A DNA stretch of 64,000 bases from Zygnema cylindricum (Eukaryota; Streptophyta; Zygnematophyceae; Zygnematales; Zygnemataceae), in assembly GCA_037447655.1 (NCBI GenBank), contig JBBHKE010001840.1:52871-116870 (forward strand). The letters run 5' to 3'. This document shows positions 42,463 through 52,840 of the stretch, piece by piece. The position numbers and the translations under genes were made by a program. The notes under the pieces are model-generated. The model did no database searches and had not been told where the DNA came from. It saw nothing but the letters and a program-made list of their open reading frames with translations. How positions within the stretch are numbered: the first letter of the stretch is position 1; every line of letters starts with the position of its first letter.

Positions 42463-43984
42463 GTCACCAACATAACTGTTTATCAAGTCATGTCTTTTCT
42501 GACACTCCTTTATGCATTTTCCGTCACGTGGCGTGTTGCGGCCGTCGCTTTTGCGTCTTTCAAAGGATGGGGTGTCATTTGGACGGGATTTTCCCATCGG
42601 AACATATTTGAAAATTCTCTGCTCTCGTTATTTATTAACTTTTAAGGAAAGCGAAACAAAAAACGTTAAAAACGCTAAACGTTTCCCGAAGGACGCTTGC
42701 CTTTAAGCGTCCGAAAGCGCAACACATTCAAATATTACCTGACGCATATTTTCGCTGAAATTCTTGGTCCTAAGGTTCATTTGGCTGTACAGAATTGCGA
42801 ATCTAAGTGACGCGAGTGAAGACAAAATACTCGCTCATAGCTTGTACAATATAACCAATGAAATTGGTCTTGACTCTCTTTTTGAAGGCGACAATTAACT
42901 ATTTGATGTACAGAAGCGTACCAATATTAATGCGTAAAAAAATGTTGCAACTGTCAATAACTATTTCCTGAAAAGTACACTAAATAGTTTTGAGAAAAGG
43001 TCAATTTAAAAAAAAAGCCAAAACAAGTGGTTTGCATGGACGAAATTTTTTGGCGTCAGCCGTCAGTAAACGCGGCTCAAGTAAAAAGAAACGGTTTCGG
43101 TTACATTTCACTAGACAGGGTGGATTCATACGGAAGGTACAGCTCATTGGTTTGTACATGTTTCTGTTATTATTTTTTTTTCTCTTCGTTGCTATTTTTC
43201 GTGTACTTAGGGTGACCCTCCATCAAACGTTCCCAGTAATCGTACGGACACGTTTACTGGCAGTAAGATTTGTATCACTTCTCCATCAGGTTGTGCCAGC
43301 GAGGCACCAATTGTTGACGTGCTGGATTCCGATTGGAACAACACCGGATCTTGTTCATCCGGTCGGGAATATTGAAAGATTCGAAAAGTACAAAATATGA
43401 ATGGCGCATGTAGGGAAAAATACAAATTTAAATATCTAGCAACGCTATGCGAATGTACAAATTGTACGATCTTGTCATTTCTTTGTACCAAACCGTTTCA
43501 AAATCCTTTTCAAAATGCAAATTTTGTACCTTTATCGTTTGCCATTATGTTTTGTAGGCAGAGTCCTTTCCACGAAAAGAAAGGGTCGTCAGAGAGATAC
43601 CCTGCAACAAAGACTTTTTCGTCGCTTTCGAATCCGCCCTGTACAAAGGCACGTGGAATTTGCTAATTGTGAGCACGTCCGCCGTGGAGGATACCTTTTG
43701 TTTCCAAGTGGACCAATAAACACGTCCTGTACCTGGCAAGTCTCCTCTCGTGGACAGTTGAGGAGACTTGCCAGAAACTAGATAGAAGGGGCGTTTGCGT
43801 CAAAAATTAAAAATCGGACGGTGGAAAATTTCGCCAAAAAGCTTGGATAATCTCAACAAATCTACAGTAAACTTGTTTTATATATATAAAAAAAATTTAC
43901 AATACGGCCAGGTACGAAAATAAGCTGGACCTGTACGAAAATACACTTTTTCCAGTAATGAACCTCACTTTTCGCATGATGGAG
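42463..43984. other. Intergenic, no gene seen; one strong hairpin
   Basis: Several ORFs of 60-136 codons overlap on both strands with no family features, so none is called. CTGGCAAGTCTCCTC at 43733-43747 and GAGGAGACTTGCCAG at 43760-43774 form a perfect 15-bp inverted repeat with a 12-base loop. Confidence 0.5.
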
Positions 43985-44471
43985 TGTCATGCCGTAAGAC
44001 GTCAGCGGGTATTATGATTTAATTGTGTTTTAATTGATGTTTCGGTGACGTGAAAGGTTCATATCCGAGAGTACTACTAGAGATTCGTACGAGACAAAGG
44101 TCGAAATATACTCTCGTATGGCACCACGGGAACACGATATGAAATCAGCGTGAAACTGGACCACGGTACGGCATCAGACGTCAGGAAGTCAAACGGCTAC
44201 GAACCTGATTGGTGTCTGAAGTCATGAACCCTTCGAGGATCATGAATCATTTTTGCTTAGCTTAGGGAGGGTTTTCATCCTCGAGGTGTAGATGTAAGGC
44301 AGTCCGAGGCGGCCACGCAGCAGTCGTCTGTTGAAACTGGCAGCGTTTTAACATAGAAACTTGCCTCCTCAGAGACATGTAGGATTTAGTGTAGCCATAC
44401 GGATTAGTGAAAGCATAAGATAAATGCCATTTGGCGAGATACTAACTTTTGCAAATTAAGTATGAGAATCA
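43985..44471. mobile_element. LTR-like repeat, copy 1 (487 bp)
   Basis: Starts TGTCATGCCGTAAGACG and ends GAGAATCA. Homologous along its whole length to 55183-55671 (489 bp). Both begin TG and end CA with unrelated flanks, so they are probably solo LTRs or LTR fragments of one family. No matching target duplication found. Abuts copia-E. Confidence 0.6.
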
Positions 44472-45844
44472 GAGAAGAGAAAGATTTATACATTACTCAT
44501 GAAACTCCCAGTTGAGTACGAAAACATCATTTATCGTATGCAAAAAATATATGGCTCCTTATGGACTTGGAGCTTTACCATGGGGATAATTATTGTGAGG
44601 GAAAGCACTTTGGAGCTTCGTAGGGGAAGTGACAGGGTGAATGTATTTATAGCTGGTGGTGATTGGCTGAAGCGTGATGAGAGGAACGGCAGTGGCGAGC
44701 GGAAGCGTGATGAGAGGAAGAAAGACGAAGGTAAACCTTATCGGAACTTTGGTGGAAAGAGAGGGAGAGGAAAAGAAAGGGGGGCTTTGAAAAAGGGTGT
44801 TTGCTTCTTTTGTAGAGAACCGGGTCACTATATGGAGGAGTGTCCTTGTTGGAAGAACTTAGAAGTTGGAATGTGAAAGAGGAGGAAGAAGGGGAAGAGG
44901 AGAAAGAGGATGAAGAAATCTTGGAGCTTCTTCACATCGGTAGAATGGAGAAGAGAGAGAAGTACACAAAAATTACACAAAAGCAACGATGTGCTTTTGG
45001 AGGCATAAGGGAAGTAAAGGGAAGGGAGGTACTTAAGGGAGTTAGATAGGATAAGGATGTCAAGGAGTGTAGAAGTATGACTTAGAAATGAGGAAGTCAG
45101 ATCTAGGATACATAAATGAAAAAGGGAAAAATAAAAATAATGAGGATAATTCTATAAATATTTGGGAAACAGAAAACTGGTTGGAAAGGGAGACTTCAAC
45201 GGATTTGGAGGAAAGGGGAGAAGTAAAACTAGAGGGGGTTTTAAAGGATAGGGGAGAAAAGAAATATTTAATGAAAAGTTTAGGGGAGGAGAAATACTCT
45301 TTGAGAATCATTATAGAAAGTGATAGCGGAAAGAATTCCATGGGAGAGAGTGAGGAAAGTTCAGAAAATTGGGTGAGTATCATGGATAAAAATATGAGCT
45401 CGGAAGATGTAGATTTTATGAGGAACTTAGTGGGGACTCTTGATATAACGATAAATTTGGGGGGTATCGGTTTTGACATCACTAATGGGAGTGATGCCAT
45501 TTATCAAGGTGTGCCTGTAAAATGGTTAGCATCTGGGTGTGTGTTGACGATTGGAGATGGGGCACGTTTTTTGAATTGCAAGAGGGAAATAGGATTCTGT
45601 GTGGATGGAAAAGAGATGAGTGGGACAAAATCTTTGCTTGGATTTATGGAAAATGATATGCTTAATAAAATGTGTGATCAGCAAGATGGAATGTTTATTT
45701 CAGCTCATCTAATAGACCTTTTAAAATACGAGAGTATTCACTTAAAAATTTATGAGGAGAAAAAAAAAATAAAAAAAAATTTATTATATATATATATATA
45801 TTTAGTGGGAGTTGAAAAGAAAGTAGACTACAAAATAAGAGAAG
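44472..45844 (+). mobile_element. Copia-E internal region, 5' truncated and shrunken
   Basis: Begins mid-gag, has no 5' LTR or primer site, and reaches the 3' LTR at 45845. It keeps gag and a compressed set of RT/RNase H landmarks but lacks protease, integrase and most of RT. A decayed or non-autonomous derivative. Confidence 0.75.
44499..45049 (+). pseudogene. Copia-E gag remnant
   Basis: MKLPVEYENIIYRMQKIYGS matches copia-C gag (MKLPDEYENIVNRVQDLPDS). A zinc knuckle CFFCREPGHYMEEC (CX2CX4HX4C) follows at about residue 105. A frame change then leads into the acidic segment ending QKRCAFGGIREVKG, homologous to the residues just before the protease in copia-C (RKQKCAFGG). The protease DSG motif is missing. 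Confidence 0.75.
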
Positions 45845-45879
45845 TGTTGAAATTTATGTATTTTCTAGGTCTGTATTGA
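45088..45879 (+). CDS. Copia-E 263-aa ORF derived from compressed pol
   Basis: Open frame without a stop, but not a normal copia protein. Landmarks in order resemble condensed pol: SLGEEKYSLRI (cf. DLGEAKYILGI), DFMRNLVGTL, INLGGIGFDITNGSDAIYQG (cf. LGGEHTDITTWSDASYGD), SGCVLTIGDGARFLNCKRE, then a CDQQDG segment in place of the CDN motif. The YVDD RT core and integrase are absent and RNase H active-site spacing is altered. The last residues read into the LTR. Could be chance survival of an open frame, or a domesticated or non-autonomous product. Confidence 0.5.
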   Translation: MRKSDLGYINEKGKNKNNEDNSINIWETENWLERETSTDLEERGEVKLEGVLKDRGEKKYLMKSLGEEKYSLRIIIESDSGKNSMGESEESSENWVSIMDKNMSSEDVDFMRNLVGTLDITINLGGIGFDITNGSDAIYQGVPVKWLASGCVLTIGDGARFLNCKREIGFCVDGKEMSGTKSLLGFMENDMLNKMCDQQDGMFISAHLIDLLKYESIHLKIYEEKKKIKKNLLYIYIYLVGVEKKVDYKIREVLKFMYFLGLY

Positions 45880-47086
45880 AAAAATAAATAGAGTTAGTCA
45901 GCAAAGGCAGCCTGCTTCTCGCTCAAATCTCTCCGGTCCCCATACTTGTTGCAGTCACTGAAGACCACAGAGAGAGATAGAGCCATGGCTGTCTAAAGAG
46001 GATAGGCTAATCGCAGTTTGTACCAAAAAGGATATGCCAGAATTAGGATTTGATCCTGGTACCTACCATCCTATAATAGCCATTAGTTTTAGCCTATAGC
46101 TTAAAGTCAACGATGGCATGTGTAGAGTACAATAGGTATTTATAAGTGTAGAAGTAGAGAATTCTAACAAACTAACAAATAACCAAAAACTCCTCTAGAC
46201 CAGATTTGAACCAAGGTCTATGGTTATATTTGTAGAGGTAAGCCTTAACTAATAAGGCCTTACTGAAACGATAGACATATCAGGTTTCAAAGGTATATAA
46301 ACCTTAACGCAAAGGCTAGTTAACACCAGACTAACGAAGAGGAACAATTCATGCATCTACGCGAATCTGAACCGTGTAAAATATGTTTTGATCTAGCGGC
46401 CGACATTGTAGCCGCCACACGAAGTGAGCTTTTGGCGGCATTCGGAGATAGCGTCACGCGGTGCCACGTGTCGCCACCTTATTTGATACTAGAGAAGTTG
46501 GGAGGAGGAACCATGGCTCCTGATTTGACAGGTGTCACCTGTAGACCATGTCGTACAATATCCGTACAATAAGTACATCGCCCATTGTACCTTCTTGTAC
46601 TATAAAGTGTTCCTATTAGACTAGGGTTTAGTAGTAGGTAGTCGTGAGTAGGCAGACCAAGACTTAGTGATGTTTAGGTACCTCTCTCTTAGAGAGCTTG
46701 TAACTATAAAGGTCATCTTTGACCAGCCATAATTTAATGCTCGGGTGAGCAAATTCAGTGATTCTTTTTGCTGCTGACTCAAGGGAGTCCAAGCTACACA
46801 ACGGTGTAGTTGATCAGAGACTTTGCTTGCCACGGTGGCACTTATTTAGTGGGAAAGTCAAAGTGGGGAATATTGTCTAAAACACATATTTAAGCTTTGC
46901 ATTCTGTGGTGGAACTGAGCACACAGCACACAGAAGGTCTTCTCTTCACAAGGGTGAAGGTGTATTGGGGTTTTGATTGTCAAGGGATCATTCATTTAGG
47001 TTTATATAAACTTGGAGTCAGCACTATGTAGATTAGCTTCTTTTGGATCTGCGAATTCTGTGGGCAATGGAGCCTATAGAATTTCA
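45845..47086 (+). mobile_element. Copia-E 3' LTR
   Basis: 1242 bp, TGTTGAAATTTATG to GAATTTCA, same family as the copia-D solo LTR in the opposite orientation. It carries two minus-strand tRNA-like modules (46035-46105 and 46193-46263), G-box CACGTG at 46465-46470, a GTAC palindrome with one mismatch (46564-46600) and a TATAAAG-type box near 46706. Confidence 0.85.
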
Positions 47087-48285
47087 CTTTCTTCCTACCT
47101 AATTAACTCACTCAGAAAACCTAGACAACTTAAGAACTTCTAACAAAAAAAAAAAAAAAAAAATATATAAATATTAGGTTGCACGAATTATCACGAAAAT
47201 TATCATTGCTTTATAGACAGGCATAGCGTGGCATTGTGCTGATACGCGTGCCCTCACAGGCTAATAAATACGTTGGTATTTTAAGCTATGATCTCTTTTC
47301 GATGATTCGGAATTGGAAGGAGGTTAGAGCTTTGTTGGGAGACCTTAGCGATCCCTCCAAGTGAGTTATCGCGTCCTTGTGGTTGCAGGCGCGTAATAGG
47401 TTGTTAAGCTTGATAACCTAAAGGGGTTAGGATCCGACTGAAGGATGTGCCTTTCTTTCTGCATAGGCATTGTGGTTGCATTTTCTTTAGATCTGACCGT
47501 GATGGGTCTTGGATAACGACTTCTTGTCGATTACATCTGGCCATGTTAGGCTGGAATAATTTCCTGTTTTATTACATCTGGCCTTGTGGGCCTGAGATAG
47601 TTTCCTGTTTTCTACATCTGGCCTTGTGGGACTTGAATAGTTTCCTGTTTTATTAAATCTGGCCACAAGTGGCTTTGCATAGGTGACATGTTTCTTCTTG
47701 GAGTGGCTTGAAATGACTTATTCTGGTATTGCTTAGATCTGACTGTGACAGCCTTGTTAGGGGTGTTCACGATTAAACTAACCCGGTGATACAGAATAGA
47801 TCAAATCGTTCAGGGGTGCTTAGTTGGGTGGGTTATTGTTTGTGTGAATTTAATGACCTCTTGTGTGACTTGATCAATAGATCTGGCAGTGGGCATATGC
47901 CCACTGACCCTGAGTAGGGTCCGGCATCTAGTTCCATCCGTATAGGACAACCGGACTACTGTCTGTTTACATGCCAACAGACTGGAACAATTTACCGTTT
48001 CCAACTGGTACAACTAGGAGCTCCAGTCTTTACCGTGGACCGGATCGGGATTTGATTCTCACGCGCTCACCTCTTGTCCAGTGTTTAGGTCATATTAGTC
48101 AGTATGCTCAGTCTCAGCTTACGCGTTAACCCGACTCTAAATCTGGTATTACCAGCACGTATAGATCTACTTCATCTGTCTCCTCATCCTCTGTCTCCGC
48201 ATCCTGTTCCCATAGCTGGCGGGAAGATTCAGACATAGACTCCTTTGATATCCGGGATCTAAATCTACCACTTTCGCTTTTTCCT
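47087..48285 (+). other. Gypsy-F leader region with 41-bp tandem repeats
   Basis: No gene. 47533-47700 holds four copies of a unit of about 41 bp starting ATCTGGCC(T/A)TG and containing AGTTTCCTGTTTT. No 5' LTR or primer site could be recognised. From about 48130 the gag frame is open without an ATG and encodes a Ser-rich stretch. Confidence 0.5.
47533..47700 (+). repeat. 41-bp tandem repeat, four copies
   Basis: ATCTGGCC recurs at 47535, 47576, 47616 and about 47657. Located upstream of the gypsy gag, in its probable untranslated leader. Confidence 0.7.
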
Positions 48286-49674
48286 TTGGGCGGAAATATA
48301 CACACTAAGTCTAATTCCTATTTTGTGGATATAGCGTCGTCCATAGACACCGGAGGAGGTAGAAATCAGTTTTGTTTTTCGGGTCTCAAGGACACTATGT
48401 CCTTCTCACATTTTCGAATGCTCTTTGATACCGAGATGCGCGATCTTGCATTCCGGTATCAAGACAGCTATGATTTACGGGTTGCTTTTCCGTTACTTGG
48501 GCGATACCTTAGGGGATCTGCCCTATCTCTATATACACGAAAATATGCGGCAACTTGTGCTATGACAGAAATGGCACCCGCATATTCTGGATCTTTAGCT
48601 ATAACAGGCAGTCCAGAAATTCTTTTCCAAGTTGTTGGATCTTTAGCTATAACAGGCAGTCCAGAAATTCTTTTCCAAGTTGTTGTACCTGCAGTTTATG
48701 ACTCTGCAAGCAACGAAATTTCACCTGAAATACTTGAGGTCCCTCATCAGTTCGTCGTTGCGGCTCGAGCTGGAACTTCAGCCCGCCCTGCAATGTTGGT
48801 CCCTTTAAGGGAACCAGTATTATTTGTTTTCAGTTTATTACAAGAAGAATACCGAATGCAGAACCCCGAGCAGGTTAAAGAACTAATGAATTTCAAACTT
48901 CGCCCAGGCGAAACTGCCCCGACATTGCGGGCGCGTATGGAAACATTACGCGAAGCACTACCAGATCTCATGTCAGACGCAGAGGCAGTTCAGAAATTTG
49001 TGGGGCAATTTCCCACCCAATCTCGAAGTTTCATTCAAAGCTATTTGACTGAGGCATATCGCCTCAAATTTACGTTCGAGCAAGCTGTAGAGTATGCTCT
49101 ACGGTATAAAATGCAGACCAGCTGGTGGGACGCTCATGAGCGACCCAAATCTTCACCTAATATAAACCCGAATTCTAATCCTAATCCACGCAACCCATGG
49201 CCCAATATGAGACCCCTAAGGGCTCCAACCAAGGAAACATTACCAACAACCCCTGGTGTTCGTATATGCTTTCGATGTGGTAACAGCGGTCACGACGCAC
49301 GCGACTGTCCAGATAAGACTGCCAGGTGTACTCATTGTAATCAAACAGGTGATTATGTACATCGATGTCACATTAAGAATCCCGATTTCAGTTATCAAAG
49401 TCAAATAAAAAACAACGGTATACCTGCTTGCTCGGCAAAATTGGTCACTCCACCCAAGGGGGTAGAGAAAGATAACCCTCCAAAAATCAATAGGAGAAAC
49501 AAAGAGAAAGCCGAGATGCAGGCTATCGTGGCGGCCATGATGAAGGAGCAGTTTGCCGCGCTTATGGCGCAAGTCAAACCGCAATTAACCGGAATTGCTC
49601 GAACCGTGGTTCATATGCCCTCTTTTGTTGGGCGACCTCTTCGCGAGTCCACTGTTCAACAGCGGGCAGCTTAG
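48286..49674 (+). CDS. Gypsy-F Gag
   Basis: A 462-aa open frame from a TTG; the frame is open upstream to about 48130 but without ATG, so the start is unresolved. The capsid-like part (about residues 180-290) contains FSLLQEEYRMQNPEQVKELM and ARMETLREALPDLMSDAEAV, of retrotransposon-gag type. The first zinc knuckle CFRCGNSGHDARDC is canonical CX2CX4HX4C. The second, CTHCNQTGDYVHRC, has Asp where His belongs. A 48-nt tandem duplication (48589-48636, 48637-48684) repeats GSLAITGSPEILFQVV. The C-terminus is basic and Lys-rich. Confidence 0.85.
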   Translation: MGGNIHTKSNSYFVDIASSIDTGGGRNQFCFSGLKDTMSFSHFRMLFDTEMRDLAFRYQDSYDLRVAFPLLGRYLRGSALSLYTRKYAATCAMTEMAPAYSGSLAITGSPEILFQVVGSLAITGSPEILFQVVVPAVYDSASNEISPEILEVPHQFVVAARAGTSARPAMLVPLREPVLFVFSLLQEEYRMQNPEQVKELMNFKLRPGETAPTLRARMETLREALPDLMSDAEAVQKFVGQFPTQSRSFIQSYLTEAYRLKFTFEQAVEYALRYKMQTSWWDAHERPKSSPNINPNSNPNPRNPWPNMRPLRAPTKETLPTTPGVRICFRCGNSGHDARDCPDKTARCTHCNQTGDYVHRCHIKNPDFSYQSQIKNNGIPACSAKLVTPPKGVEKDNPPKINRRNKEKAEMQAIVAAMMKEQFAALMAQVKPQLTGIARTVVHMPSFVGRPLRESTVQQRAA

Positions 49675-49770
49675 TTTAAATGGACTCCCGATCATAATCG
49701 CGAGTCAAAATCCATTAACACACGAATCCCATTATCATTTGCCAAAGAACCTCGCTCACCTATTCCAGAA

Positions 49771-50466
49771 ATGGCCTCAAGCATCACTGCTGAGGCATTA
49801 ACTATTTTAGAGAGGAGCATACAAGACACATATAAGGTCAAAGAACGTTTGTCCATCTTGTCCACCATGCTTCAAGAGTTGGATAGCAACGAAAAAACTA
49901 TAGATCTAACTCCTTCAGTAGTTGCGTTACAAGCATTACAAAACCATCGTAATGCTCTCTCCCTTCAAGCTATTACTATTGAAGAGCGGACTAGCCTCAC
50001 TCCTCACATCAGTTTTCTAGATAACAAATTGGGCGTGTTCACTGTTAATGGGTTTGCTCCGACACTTCCTCTCATGGATATAGGCGCAAAGCCAACTATC
50101 GTCGGTTCTGATTTTGCCATCAAAATAGGTCTTAGAGCAGATAAGTTACAACCCACATCCACACGTCTACTGACTTCCGCTGGTACCACAGAGCCAGTCC
50201 TCGGTATTACGATAGAACCACCTATTTTCAGTTTCAAAGTCAATCAACGACAGATTTTGCAGAAATTTATGCTCATGCCTAGGTCACCAAGTGTAGTGAC
50301 TATGAATGCTTGGTTGGTCAAGACGTTTTTTTTTCGAGTTGGGGGGTGGTTGATATGCACGATTAAACATTTTCGTACAGACCTAAAAACTTATCAGAAT
50401 GTAAAATTTGCTTACCTCTTATCTCGGCCCGGCAACCCATGCCTACCACGGCCCATTCGGCGCTGA
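49771..50466 (+). pseudogene. Gypsy-F aspartic protease region
   Basis: A 231-aa frame with a Leu/Glu-rich N-terminal linker, then the retropepsin-like core GFAPTLPLMDIGAKPTIVGSD and later TEPVLGITIEP. The active-site triplet D-T/S-G is DIG here, so catalysis is doubtful. After VTMN, a shifted frame reads CLVGQDVFFSSWGVVDMHD, the conserved end of this protease family, showing a frameshift at about 50305. The remainder of the annotated frame is out of phase. Confidence 0.7.
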
Positions 50467-50699
50467 TCTTGCCAGCCTATGTCGCAGTTGGCATAGGTGC
50501 AGACATCCTTGAATCCCTAACAGCGGATGAAATCTCACCAGATTCCCGAGTTTACCAGAATTATTTAGTACACCCGGATTTACCATTGACTCTTCAAATT
50601 TTGACCGACTATATAAATTTACTATACCAATTCCTTTATTTAGTATTCCAGATCCACCCTCCATTACGATAAATCTTTCCGGGTTCTTGCCCATTAAAT

Positions 50700-51350
50700 G
50701 GACACCGGTCAATTTACAACCTCACCAAAACGGTCTCGTCATCTTAGACCTTTTTGCAGGAATAGGGACTTCACTTCTCTCTTGCCTTCGGAACACTCTT
50801 CTAATAAAGCATTACTATTTCCGTAGATATTGACCCCTTGGCTAGACGCGCTCAGTTGCACCAGTGTCAAGTCTTGCACGAACATTATCTTCATCTCTTA
50901 CCCCAGTCTGTGTTTCATGATATGCATTCGGCATTGCCAGAAGATATCTGGATAATACGAAATAATCATTTAATAGAATTGGAACCAATTGATCTCCTCT
51001 TTGCCGGGTGGGAATGTAAAGGTATATCTAGGGCCGAGAAAAGTTTAGGTCTCGCAGATCCGCGTTCTAAGATGTTTTTCGAGGTGGTTCGTCTCATCCA
51101 CTTCTTCCAAAAACTATATCGTCCTTTCGGATACATCCTAGAAAATATCGCAGCTTATAACGATCCCCGACCCACGGTTCTCGCAGATTACAAGCGCATC
51201 AAATCATTAATTGGACCGCCGTTGATTATCGATGCCGCATGCCACAGTTCGCTGGCCCATCGTGTTCGTTCCAAGTGGACTAACCTGGTGGACATGGGTC
51301 GGCTACGAGAGGCTAACCTCGCTACCCGACCACCTAACCTTTCTATTTAG
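50700..51350 (+). pseudogene. Gypsy-F DNMT3-like cytosine-C5 methyltransferase
   Basis: Would transfer a methyl group from S-adenosylmethionine to cytosine. Motif I is VILDLFAGIGTSLL (DLFAGIG at 50747-50767). A frameshift then occurs at about 50822, and motif II reads VDIDPLARRAQ. Motif IV reads DLLFAGWECKGIS with the catalytic Cys at 51015-51017; Glu precedes it where most families have Pro. DPRSKMFFEVVRLIHFF and FGYILENIAAY (motif VI, ENI) follow. Motif VIII is SSLAHRVRSKWTNLVDM. The FFE..RLIH and AHRxRxxWxNL patterns are closest to DNMT3. Downstream pieces to about 51790, including LSFVLGMGFAAGRYAQN, probably continue the C-terminal part in other frames. Confidence 0.8.
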
Positions 51351-51446
51351 GATGCACTTCTTCCATTTCATAAAGTCCACACGTGTATACAGACAGACTA
51401 TCCTCCTGCATTTGGTCTTAACATCTCGGGCCAACCACTACGTGCA

Positions 51447-52010
51447 GTGCCTACACTAGTTGCATATCCACTCTCTCAGGCATACTCACATAATGGACCA
51501 AGCATGCTTCAGAATACTCATACAAGCAGCTTAGAAGAACCTACTACTGCAAACGAGAACATCTTTTACATTTCATTCCAAGCACTACTGCCGCTCCAGG
51601 ACTCACCAAGCCGCAGCGTTCCATCTTACTTTGTCAAGTCATGGACCCCCAATCATTGTCATTCGTCTTGGGCATGGGGTTTGCAGCTGGCCGATACGCA
51701 CAGAACAATCCTTCTCAATCAGCTGGGGGGGGGGCATACACCATTTAAAAATACAACATGCAAGTCCTCACCTTCTGTTCGGGGTACAACTTTTAAGCTC
51801 GATCTTTTTCCTTTTCCCGCTAAGTCTGACACAGATCACGCAGTAAATTGTTTGCACCAGCTTCCTGTCGAGTATGAGTTGGGCCACTCCTTGATAGCAT
51901 ATGAACAGCTTGCATTTGCACAAGCCATGGAAGCCATGACCATTAACACGCCTGAAAAACCGACATGGAAATTCGGAACTGGACTAAAGAAACTGAACAC
52001 GAACTGTTAA
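51447..52010 (+). pseudogene. Gypsy-F linker between methyltransferase and RT
   Basis: A 187-aa frame of mixed origin. The last third (LPVEYELGHSLIAYEQLAFA...) is a plausible pre-RT linker and leads, after a stop, into NRNVDAFAFSMKDLG, the usual gypsy entry to RT. The earlier part is out of phase with the methyltransferase tail. A run of nine or more G at about 51726 may mark a frame slip. Confidence 0.5.
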
Positions 52011-52084
52011 ATGAAGTCATAAACCGAAACGTAGACGCATTTGCTTTCTCCATGAAAGACTTAGGCTGACACACCACTTACAAA

Positions 52085-52840
52085 ATGTCTATTGACCTGG
52101 AAGATGACAGACCAATATTTAAGCCCAACCATCGTCTATCCGAAACTGAATGGGAATCTTTAGATAAACAATGCGCAGAGTTAGAAGAGACAGGTTTGAT
52201 TTATAGGTCCGATTCAACCTTTGCGGCGCCCACCGTCATGCCTCGTAAAAAAGACGCGGATGGGAATTTTACAGAACGTCGCATGTGTGGGGACTATAGA
52301 GAACTGAATGCACGCACAATCCAAGACCGACATCCAATGCCGTTGGCTAAGGACATTTTTGATCATGTTGGAGGAGCTATATATTTCAGCATCCTAGATA
52401 CGCGACAAGGATTTAATCAGATCGAAATAGAGGAGAAAGATTGACACAAGACTGCATTTTGGGGTAGTGACGGACGTTGGGAATGGGCGGTTCTGCCATT
52501 TGGACTGAAAAATGCACTGGCAGTATTCCAGAAAGTCATGGACTCGGTCTTGGGGGGATGTAAGTTTGCCCGACGCTATATCGACGATCTAATCATCGCT
52601 TCAGCCTCTATAGAGGAACATGCGGTGCATATAGAGTGGGTATTGAAGGAATTAAAAAAGGTAGGACTCAAATGTCATCCTACCAAATGCACTTTCAGGG
52701 TCGAAAGTGTACCCTATCTTGGGCACTTTATTTCATCCGAGGGAATTACTCCGTTAGAAGTCAAAGTGGAGGCAATCAGTAAACTCCCGGCCCCAACAGA
52801 TTTGACTAGCCTACGTGCATTCCTGGGCGAGCAAATTATT
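52085..52840 (+). pseudogene. Gypsy-F reverse transcriptase
   Basis: Two open pieces (52085-52444, 52538-52885) joined by readable sequence. Motifs: IFKPNHRLSETEWESLDKQ, FAAPTVMPRKKDADG, RMCGDYRELNARTIQDRHPM, SILDTRQGFNQIEIEEKD (catalytic Asp in LD), a TGA where Arg is expected (CGA to TGA), then WAVLPFGLKNALAVFQKVMD, FARRYIDDLIIAS (catalytic YIDD) and VPYLGHFISSEGI. All RT blocks are present with one in-frame stop at 52442. Confidence 0.9.

Noticed and set aside
42990-43781. Overlapping ORFs of 60-136 codons
   Set aside because: Both strands are equally open and no motif, start context or homologue in the window supports any of them.
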